This document shows positions 58,050 through 64,000 of a stretch of 64,000 nucleotides of DNA, piece by piece. Source of the DNA: Celeribacter naphthalenivorans. Lineage in GTDB: Bacteria; Pseudomonadota; Alphaproteobacteria; Rhodobacterales; Rhodobacteraceae. How positions within the stretch are numbered: position 1 is the stretch's first letter; each line of letters starts with the position of its first letter. A program made the translations under genes and the position numbers. A model generated the notes under the pieces. The model was not told where the DNA came from, searched no databases, and saw only the letters and a program-made list of their open reading frames with translations. The stretch is from contig NZ_JAIVLK010000010.1 of assembly GCF_020524585.1 (NCBI RefSeq), positions 185,039 through 249,038 of the forward strand. Reading direction: 5' to 3'.

Positions 58050-58062
58050 GTCTCAGACCTCC

Positions 58063-58773
58063 TTAGCGACGGCCGCCGCGGTCACCGCGAGGTGCCGGAC
58101 CGGCTTGGGCTTCTTCGGCGCGACGGTCACGAGCCTGCGGGTCGTGTTCCATGATCTCGCCTTTGAAGATCCAGGTTTTGATGCCGATGATGCCGTAAGC
58201 GGTCGATGCTTCAGCATGCGCGTAGTCGATGTCTGCACGCAGGGTGTGAAGCGGAACGCGACCTTCGCGGTACCATTCGGTACGCGCGATTTCAGCACCA
58301 CCAAGACGACCAGCGACGTTCACGCGGATGCCGAGGGCACCCATACGCATGGCGTTCTGCACGGCGCGCTTCATGGCACGACGGAAGGACACACGACGCT
58401 CGAGCTGTTGCGCGATGCTTTCGGCCACGAGTTGGGCGTCGAGCTCCGGCTTGCGCACTTCAACGATGTTGAGGTGCAGCTCGGAATCGGTCATCGCAGC
58501 GACTTTCTTGCGCAGACCTTCGATGTCTGCACCTTTCTTGCCGATGATGACACCCGGACGGGCGGTGTGGATCGTGACGCGGCACTTCTTGTGCGGACGC
58601 TCGATGATCACACGGCTGATGCCGGCTTGTTTGCACTCTTCCTTGACGAACTCACGGATTTTCAGGTCTTCGAGAAGAAGATCACCGTAGTCCTTGCTGT
58701 CAGCGTACCAGCGGCTATCCCAGGTGCGGTTGACCTGGAGACGCATGCCAATCGGGTTAACCTTATGACCCAT
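58063..58773 (-). CDS. rpsC: 30S ribosomal protein S3
   Basis: [20 protein letters not shown], the KH-domain [18 protein letters not shown] and [20 protein letters not shown] identify S3. 236 residues with a C-terminal Arg/Gly-rich tail. It overlaps rplV by one base. Confidence 0.98.
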   Translation of the reverse strand: MGHKVNPIGMRLQVNRTWDSRWYADSKDYGDLLLEDLKIREFVKEECKQAGISRVIIERPHKKCRVTIHTARPGVIIGKKGADIEGLRKKVAAMTDSELHLNIVEVRKPELDAQLVAESIAQQLERRVSFRRAMKRAVQNAMRMGALGIRVNVAGRLGGAEIARTEWYREGRVPLHTLRADIDYAHAEASTAYGIIGIKTWIFKGEIMEHDPQARDRRAEEAQAGPAPRGDRGGRR

Positions 58774-59153
58774 TAGTTTTGCTCCTCAACTTGACGCACC
58801 TTGATGGTGATTTCCGCGAACGGCTTCATGATCTTGCCGAAACGACCACGGGCACGCGGGCGACCGCGCTTCATGGTCAGGTTCTTGCCGACCCAAGCTT
58901 CGGCGACGATGAGTTCATCGACGTCGAGACCGTGGTTGTTCTCGGCATTGGCAATGGCGGACTGAAGGCATTTCTTCACGTCCACAGCGATACGCTTGTT
59001 GGAGAAAGTGAGGTCCGTGAGGGCCTTGTCCACTTTCTTACCGCGGATCATCTGAGCCACGAGGTTCAGTTTCTGCGGCGAAACGCGAAGCATTTTGGTT
59101 TTGGCCATTGCTTCGTTGTCAGCCACGCGACGGGGATTTGCTACCTTACCCAT
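58773..59153 (-). CDS. rplV: 50S ribosomal protein L22
   Basis: [40 protein letters not shown] and [20 protein letters not shown] are L22. 126 residues. Its loop lines the peptide exit tunnel. Confidence 0.98.
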   Translation of the reverse strand: MGKVANPRRVADNEAMAKTKMLRVSPQKLNLVAQMIRGKKVDKALTDLTFSNKRIAVDVKKCLQSAIANAENNHGLDVDELIVAEAWVGKNLTMKRGRPRARGRFGKIMKPFAEITIKVRQVEEQN

Positions 59154-59156
59154 GAC

Positions 59157-59435
59157 TTATTTCCGTTTCGCTTTTTTGTCTGCGGCGTGACCGTAGTAGG
59201 TGCGAGTCGGTGCATATTCACCGAACTTCTGACCGATCATGTCTTCCGAGACGTTGACGGGGATGTGCTTCTGACCGTTGTACACACCAAAGGTGAGGCC
59301 AACGAACTGAGGCAGAATGGTGGAACGGCGGGACCAGATCTTGATGACCTCGTTGCGACCGCTCTCGCGAGCTTTTTCGGCCTTCTTGAGGACGTAAGCG
59401 TCCACAAACGGGCCTTTCCAGACAGAACGTGCCAT
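59157..59435 (-). CDS. rpsS: 30S ribosomal protein S19
   Basis: [20 protein letters not shown] and [20 protein letters not shown] identify S19. 92 residues, three bases from rplB and three from rplV. Confidence 0.98.
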   Translation of the reverse strand: MARSVWKGPFVDAYVLKKAEKARESGRNEVIKIWSRRSTILPQFVGLTFGVYNGQKHIPVNVSEDMIGQKFGEYAPTRTYYGHAADKKAKRK

Positions 59436-59438
59436 ATC

Positions 59439-60281
59439 TTAGCGACCCTTCTTCTTGGCGTGACGCGAGCGAATGATGAGCTTGCTGGACGCCTTGTTCT
59501 TGTTGCGCGTTTTCGCGCCTTTCGTCGGTTTACCCCACGGCGTCACTGGGTGACGACCACCAGAGGTCCGGCCTTCACCACCACCATGGGGGTGATCGAT
59601 CGGGTTCATAACCACACCACGCACGGAGGGACGGATGCCCTTGTGGCGGTTACGACCGGCTTTACCGATGTTCTGGTTGGAGTTGTCAGGGTTGGACACG
59701 GCACCGACGGTGCACATGCATTCCTGACGCACGAGGCGCAGTTCGCCAGAAGAGAGGCGGATCTGGGCGTAGCCACCGTCACGACCCACGAATTGGGCGT
59801 AGGTGCCGGCTGCGCGAGCGATCTGACCACCTTTGCCGGGCTTCAGCTCGACGTTGTGGACGATCGTACCGATCGGCAGACCGGAGAACGGCATGGCGTT
59901 GCCCGGCTTCACGTCAGCTTTGGCGGAGGCGATGACTTTGTCGCCGACGGCCAGACGCTGCGGAGCCAGGATGTAAGCCTGTTCGCCGTCTTCGTATTTG
60001 ATGAGCGCGATGAACGCGGTGCGGTTCGGGTCATATTCGATCCGTTCCACGGTTGCTGCGACGTCAAACTTGGTGCGTTTGAAGTCGACGATGCGATAGA
60101 GACGCTTTGCCCCGCCGCCTTTGCGGCGCATCGTGATCCGTCCGGTGTTGTTCCGGCCGCCGTTCTTGGTCAAACCCTCGGTGAGAGATTTGACCGGACG
60201 CCCTTTCCAAAGCTCCGAACGGTCGATCAGAACCAACCCACGTTGGCCAGGCGTCGTCGGTTTATACGACTTGAGTGCCAT
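59439..60281 (-). CDS. rplB: 50S ribosomal protein L2
   Basis: The start at 60281 gives [20 protein letters not shown], the normal L2 N-terminus, and 280 residues. [20 protein letters not shown] near the C-terminus is the L2 signature. The upstream extension of the frame is discounted. Unlike most genomes, rplB is separated from rplW by about 660 bases. Confidence 0.98.
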   Translation of the reverse strand: MALKSYKPTTPGQRGLVLIDRSELWKGRPVKSLTEGLTKNGGRNNTGRITMRRKGGGAKRLYRIVDFKRTKFDVAATVERIEYDPNRTAFIALIKYEDGEQAYILAPQRLAVGDKVIASAKADVKPGNAMPFSGLPIGTIVHNVELKPGKGGQIARAAGTYAQFVGRDGGYAQIRLSSGELRLVRQECMCTVGAVSNPDNSNQNIGKAGRNRHKGIRPSVRGVVMNPIDHPHGGGEGRTSGGRHPVTPWGKPTKGAKTRNKNKASSKLIIRSRHAKKKGR

Positions 60282-60599
60282 AGTTTCTGTCTTCCGTTTG
60301 CTTTGGGTCATGTATTGTAGCTCGTTTGCTACGACCCGTTTTCGTCTAAGGCCGGGGGCTCTCGTGACTGTCGTCTGGCCCTCGTCCCACACAAATCACG
60401 GGCCCCAAGAACGAATCCGGGGCCGTGAGATGGGCGGGGTATAGTGGGTGTTGCGGGGGGAGTCTAGTGCGGAGTGGAAATAATCCACTCTGGGTGGGAC
60501 TTGAGCGCGAGCGCCTGCCCTCTGGGTGGGGCATTCACCTTTTCAATGGCGCTTTTTGCCTGCCAATTGCCGACAAGACAAAACAGGCGGGGCAGCATC
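60282..60599. other. Gap upstream of rplB with no gene seen
   Basis: About 320 bases between rplB and the small membrane ORF. It must hold a promoter if the terminator at 60890-60917 is effective, but I see no strong -35/-10 pair on the minus strand. No RNA motif recognised. Confidence 0.45.
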
Positions 60600-60821
60600 T
60601 CAGAGCGACAAGATTAGTCCGACCAGCGCCAAAACAACGCCCACAACCCACTTCCATTCTGACTTCAGGAAAAACCACACAGATCGAGCCAATTTGGCGC
60701 TCCAGTGAAAACGCCGCGTTCCTCCGATCACAACCAATTTGCTGCGAGGGTCGTTCTCCCTGAAAACGTATGCGCCACACCACCAGAGCTCAATCTTTTC
60801 ACGGACCTTAAGAAGCAACAT
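60600..60821 (-). CDS. Small membrane protein between rplW and rplB
   Basis: From ATG 60821 the 73-residue frame encodes a basic, aromatic N-terminal part (KVREKIELWWCGAYVFREND) and a C-terminal helix (WVVGVVLALVGLILSL) that would span the membrane. The frame is open further upstream to 60923, but that part crosses the terminator. I recognise no family. It could be a real small gene or chance coding. Confidence 0.4.
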   Translation of the reverse strand: MLLLKVREKIELWWCGAYVFRENDPRSKLVVIGGTRRFHWSAKLARSVWFFLKSEWKWVVGVVLALVGLILSL

Positions 60822-60889
60822 TGAAAGCTGAACACCTCGAAGCGCTGTTGAACTACCTGAAGACAATAGCCAAACTGTTAGACACAAAA

Positions 60890-60917
60890 AAGCCCCCCGG
60901 TTCTCACCGAGGGGCTT
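60890..60917 (-). terminator. Terminator after rplW, inside the S10 cluster
   Basis: Arms aagccccccggt and accgaggggctt pair around tctc, with one unpaired pair of bases. On the minus strand, the direction of the ribosomal genes, it is followed by tttttt. It would stop most transcripts coming from rpsJ-rplC-rplD-rplW before rplB. Confidence 0.85.
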
Positions 60918-60943
60918 CTTCATTTCAAACCTATCTCTAAAAC

Positions 60944-61240
60944 TTAGAGACCGGTGGTCACGTCGATGGCGTTGCCGTCTTCGAGGGTGACGTAGGCTTT
61001 TTTGACGTCTTTACGCTTGCCCGGCTGACCGCGGAAACGCTTGGTCTTACCTTTGGTGACAACCGTGTTGACCGCTTTCACCTTCACACCAAAAAGCTCT
61101 TCAACAGCTTTTTTGATCTGCGGTTTGTTGGAGTCGATGGCGACTTCGAACACCACAGCACCAGCCTCGGAAGCCATGGTGGCTTTCTCGGTGATGATCG
61201 GCTTGCGGATCACGTCGTAGAGTTCAGCTTTGTTGGTCAT
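60944..61240 (-). CDS. rplW: 50S ribosomal protein L23
   Basis: [20 protein letters not shown] and [20 protein letters not shown] identify L23. 98 residues. It overlaps rplD by four bases. A terminator follows 27 bases after its stop. Confidence 0.98.
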   Translation of the reverse strand: MTNKAELYDVIRKPIITEKATMASEAGAVVFEVAIDSNKPQIKKAVEELFGVKVKAVNTVVTKGKTKRFRGQPGKRKDVKKAYVTLEDGNAIDVTTGL

Positions 61241-61833
61241 TTCAGGCGAGCCTCCAGAGCTTCGACACCTGCTTTGGTGATCACGAGCGTGTCACGTTTC
61301 AGGATGTCATAGACGTTGGCGCCAATGGTCGGCAGCACGTCGACGCCAGCGAGGTTCGCAGCCGCAGCTTTGAAGTTCGCATCAACGTCAGCACCGTCGA
61401 TCACCAGAACGCGTTTCCAGCCCTGCTCCTTGACCGCCTTGGCGAGCAGAGCGGTTTTGGCTTCGGCGAGTTTCGCATCTTCGATAATCACGAGATTACC
61501 GGAGGCGGCTTTTGCCGAAAGAGCGTGACGCAGACCGAGCTTACGGAATTTCTTCGTAAGATCGTGGCCGTGCGAACGCGGGGTCGGGCCTTTGTAGATA
61601 CCACCTTTGCGGAAGATCGGCGCCTTGCGGGACCCGTGGCGTGCGCCGCCGGTGCCTTTTTGGCGATAGATCTTCTTGGTGGAGTAGGACACTTCCGAGC
61701 GGGTCTTGACCTTGTGGGTGCCCTGCTGCGCGTTGTTGCGCTGCCAGCGAACCACGCGGTGCAGAATGTCTGCACGCGGCTCAAGACCGAAGAGAGCCTC
61801 GTCGAGGTCCAGTTTGATCACGTTGAAAGTCAT
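61237..61833 (-). CDS. rplD: 50S ribosomal protein L4
   Basis: The L4 loop is seen as [20 protein letters not shown] with [20 protein letters not shown], and [20 protein letters not shown] ends the protein. 198 residues. In other bacteria L4 represses the S10 operon; here L4 overlaps rplC and rplW by four bases each. Confidence 0.98.
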   Translation of the reverse strand: MTFNVIKLDLDEALFGLEPRADILHRVVRWQRNNAQQGTHKVKTRSEVSYSTKKIYRQKGTGGARHGSRKAPIFRKGGIYKGPTPRSHGHDLTKKFRKLGLRHALSAKAASGNLVIIEDAKLAEAKTALLAKAVKEQGWKRVLVIDGADVDANFKAAAANLAGVDVLPTIGANVYDILKRDTLVITKAGVEALEARLK

Positions 61834-62567
61834 GCTTCACCCCCTTCTGCCGGAGCTTCTTCAGCCGGAGCTGCAGTTGCTTCAGAGGCAGCGGATTTCA
61901 GAGCAGCCGGGAGCGGCGCGTTCTCGGGGAACGGCTTTTTCACGGCGTCTTTGATGGTGACCCAGCCACCTTTGGAGCCCGGAACAGCGCCTTTGACCAT
62001 GATCAGACCACGGTCGGCGTCCGTGCGGACAACCTGGAGGTTTTGGGTGGTGACACGGGCAGCACCCATGTGACCGGCCATCTTTTTACCTTTGAACACA
62101 CGACCCGGGTCTTGACACTGACCGGTGGAACCGTGGGAACGGTGGGAGATGGACACACCGTGCGAGGCACGCAGACCGCCGAAGTTGTGGCGTTTCATGG
62201 CACCGGCAAAACCTTTACCGATGGAGGTGCCGGAAACGTCAACGAACTGACCTTCGAAGTAATGGTCAGCGGAGATTTCCGCGCCAACTTCGATCAGCTT
62301 GTCTTCGTCCACGCGGAACTCGGCCACTTTGCGTTTCGGGGCAACATTCGCCGCAGCGAAGTGACCACGCATCGCTTGCGAGGTGCGTTTTGCTTTTGCG
62401 GAGCCAGCGCCGAGCTGAACGGCAGTGTAGCCGTCTTTCTCGGAGGTGCGCTGAGCGACCACTTGCAGGTTGTCGAGTTGGAGAACGGTCACAGGAATCT
62501 GTTTGCCGTCTTCCATGAAGAGGCGGGTCATGCCGACCTTCTTCGCGATAACACCAGAGCGCAACAT
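61830..62567 (-). CDS. rplC: 50S ribosomal protein L3
   Basis: [40 protein letters not shown] and [20 protein letters not shown] identify L3. At 245 residues it has a C-terminal Ala/Glu-rich tail found in Rhodobacteraceae. It overlaps rplD by four bases. Confidence 0.98.
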   Translation of the reverse strand: MLRSGVIAKKVGMTRLFMEDGKQIPVTVLQLDNLQVVAQRTSEKDGYTAVQLGAGSAKAKRTSQAMRGHFAAANVAPKRKVAEFRVDEDKLIEVGAEISADHYFEGQFVDVSGTSIGKGFAGAMKRHNFGGLRASHGVSISHRSHGSTGQCQDPGRVFKGKKMAGHMGAARVTTQNLQVVRTDADRGLIMVKGAVPGSKGGWVTIKDAVKKPFPENAPLPAALKSAASEATAAPAEEAPAEGGEA

Positions 62568-62582
62568 ATCTGATTGCCCCCC

Positions 62583-62891
62583 TTAGACTTTGATCTCGAC
62601 GTCCACACCAGCGGCGAGGTCGAGCTTCATCAGCGCGTCCACGGTCTGGGGGGTCGGGTCAACGATGTCGAGCAGACGCTTGTGCGTGCGGATCTCGAAC
62701 TGATCGCGGGATTTCTTGTCGATGTGAGGACCACGGAGAACCGTGAACTTCTCAATCTTGTTCGGCAGCGGGATCGGGCCACGGACCTGAGCGCCAGTGC
62801 GCTTTGCCGTGTTGACGATTTCCTGGGTCGACGCATCGAGCACGCGGAAATCAAATGCCTTCAGCCGAATACGGATGTTCTGGCCTTGCAT
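62583..62891 (-). CDS. rpsJ: 30S ribosomal protein S10
   Basis: [20 protein letters not shown] and [20 protein letters not shown] identify S10, at 102 residues. It is the first gene of the S10 segment. S10 is also the NusE factor in antitermination. Upstream, where tuf would normally be adjacent, a GIY-YIG-like gene is inserted. Confidence 0.98.
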   Translation of the reverse strand: MQGQNIRIRLKAFDFRVLDASTQEIVNTAKRTGAQVRGPIPLPNKIEKFTVLRGPHIDKKSRDQFEIRTHKRLLDIVDPTPQTVDALMKLDLAAGVDVEIKV

Positions 62892-63068
62892 AGCATTGCC
62901 TTTCTTAGGCTTATTGAGGTTGAGAGGTCGAAACGGCTTATTCCGTCCCCACGTCGAACCTTATGAAGCGAGGTCTCAAGGTATGAGCGAATCCCTCTTC
63001 ATGCGTTCTCCCCAAAGAGAACTCGCGGGATATAGAGGGGTAGCCCCTCTCTGGCAAGCCTTTTCCCC

Positions 63069-63773
63069 TCATTTCCTGAGATATTCCAAAGCAAGGTTCT
63101 CCACCTTTTCAAACGACACCTCAAACCATTCGGTTCCCGTGCCGCCGAGGATACGCTCTTTGTCAAATTGTCCGTGAAGAAAGCCTTCTAAAGATACGGC
63201 ATCATTCGTCCGAATTATATAACGCAAAATCGGTATCCCCGGGTTACCCGTTCGATATTGTTGAAAAATGCGTCCGAGCACTGCGCCAATATCTGAACTT
63301 ACATGTCTCCCAATTTTGCAACATGGGAACTTGGCCCGATCCAAAATGCTGTCAGTGTAAACATAGACGCATTCTGCTCCGTCCCCGAATATTTTGGTCT
63401 TTTCCGAGGATTTTTTTCGCTCCTCTATCAGACGGCTATTCCCACCATGCTCTATCTCCAGATTGCCAGCTTCTGTAAGAGCGTAAACATCTGTTTTCCA
63501 ATTCGTCAGCGCGTCCGTTTTCTCGTCGAAATCAACGGCACCTCCGCGTACTAGCCCATTTCCGAAAAGGCACCTAATGGCTGCATCCCGAATATCGTCG
63601 GCCCACCCCTTTTCGGTGTCAAAGCTAAACCCCGCCCCCAATTTGGGCGTGTATCGCTCCAATGCTTCGGCAAGCGAAATCGGCAGAGTGCCTCGCTCAG
63701 AGTCAACCAAAATGAAACCCATAGCTTTTTTCTGAAGCGGCCTCATTTCTCGAACCACTTGGGCATGCCCCAT
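63069..63773 (-). CDS. GIY-YIG (T5orf172/Mug113-like) nuclease-family protein
   Basis: The C-terminal 100 residues show the T5orf172-type GIY-YIG fold: VYVYTDSILDRAKFPCCKIG, RIFQQYRTGNPGIPILRYII and EWFEVSFEKV. The Arg of the catalytic helix and the Glu in LEGFLHGQF are in place. The N-terminal half (MGHAQVVREMRPL onward) includes acid-base residues but no known domain. ATG 63773 has ggagagg just upstream, and a TTG at 63788 is rejected. The gene is A/T-rich and sits between tuf and rpsJ. It could act on DNA, or be a defence or selfish gene; activity not shown. Confidence 0.75.
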   Translation of the reverse strand: MGHAQVVREMRPLQKKAMGFILVDSERGTLPISLAEALERYTPKLGAGFSFDTEKGWADDIRDAAIRCLFGNGLVRGGAVDFDEKTDALTNWKTDVYALTEAGNLEIEHGGNSRLIEERKKSSEKTKIFGDGAECVYVYTDSILDRAKFPCCKIGRHVSSDIGAVLGRIFQQYRTGNPGIPILRYIIRTNDAVSLEGFLHGQFDKERILGGTGTEWFEVSFEKVENLALEYLRK

Positions 63774-63827
63774 TAAACGCCTCTCCAATTCTTAGCCCCT
63801 TTCCTAAAGTACTAAATAAAACAAAAA

Positions 63828-63849
63828 GGGCTCCACTTTCGTGGAGCCC
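63828..63849 (-). terminator. Terminator after tuf
   Basis: Nine-base perfect stem (gggctccac / gtggagccc) with loop tttc, followed on the minus strand by tttttgtttta. It lies 25 bases after the tuf stop and separates tuf from the GIY-YIG gene. Confidence 0.93.
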
Positions 63850-63874
63850 CTCTCAATAGTCAAATCCGAGCTAA

Positions 63875-64000
63875 TTAAGCGAGGATTTTGGACACAACGC
63901 CCGAACCAACAGTCCGGCCACCTTCGCGGATCGCGAAGCGGAGGCCTTCTTCCATCGCGATCGGCGCGATCAGCTCAACCGTGAACTTCAGGTTGTCGCC
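63875..64000 (-). CDS. tuf: Elongation factor Tu, C-terminal end (rest outside window)
   Basis: The last 42 codons are in the window. The end reads [20 protein letters not shown], the near-invariant C-terminus of EF-Tu. The stop is at 63875-63877. Tuf brings aminoacyl-tRNA to the ribosome; a copy upstream of the S10 genes is usual. Confidence 0.97.
   Translation of the reverse strand, partial: GDNLKFTVELIAPIAMEEGLRFAIREGGRTVGSGVVSKILA

Noticed and set aside
58779..60320. 513-codon plus-strand frame opposite rplV-rplB
   Set aside because: It is an antisense shadow of three certain ribosomal genes.

Overview
The window looks like the chromosome of a marine alphaproteobacterium of the Rhodobacteraceae (Roseobacter group). 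Signs are the BztABCD amino-acid transporter, an ATP12 assembly chaperone, Hint-domain secreted proteins, a DUF6778-like lipoprotein, a TIGR02466-type oxygenase, a bacterial voltage-gated sodium channel, a LuxR/LuxI pair and the way the ribosomal cluster is interrupted. These are family judgements from reading translations; no database search was run.

Layout. 1-4.0 kb: tail of a Hint-domain protein, a second Hint-like gene, small unknown genes, a lipoprotein, then decayed remnants of pyrE and of a short-chain dehydrogenase. 4.0-7.3 kb: an M13 metallopeptidase and an SH3-domain secreted protein. 7.5-18.1 kb: an accessory island bounded by two direct copies of a 63-bp repeat (84% identical) and lying next to tRNA-Arg(ACG). 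Its left half (plus strand) is a type VI secretion-like cargo cassette: DUF4123 adaptor, effector body with hydrophobic segments, PD-(D/E)XK-like nuclease, candidate immunity protein. Its right half (minus strand) is a Tn7-like transposition operon: tnsA, tnsB, tnsC, tniQ and an HTH protein. The operon is decaying: tnsA has lost its 5' end and tnsB carries an in-frame TAA at codon 67, so the cassette may be stranded cargo.

18.2-30.5 kb: orphan histidine kinase, FAD disulfide oxidoreductase with a TVP38-type membrane protein, the rpmH-rnpA-yidD cluster, ttcA, a GGDEF/EAL protein, yidC, engB, argB and sixA. 30.5-35 kb: bztABCD. 35.2-39.4 kb: ATP12, a HAD phosphatase, RluC-type synthase, crcB and rarA. 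39.5-40.7 kb: luxR-luxI.

41-64 kb: the S10-spc-alpha ribosomal cluster on the minus strand, from tuf (cut by the window end) to rplQ, with secY, adk and rpoA. It is broken in several places: a GIY-YIG-like gene between tuf and rpsJ; a terminator and a small membrane ORF between rplW and rplB; about 4 kb with a sodium channel and an oxygenase between rplP and rpmC; small-protein genes between rpmD and rplO; and a sulfotransferase gene frameshifted at a run of seven C between rpoA and rplQ. Several terminators suggest that the cluster is read as separate transcription units.
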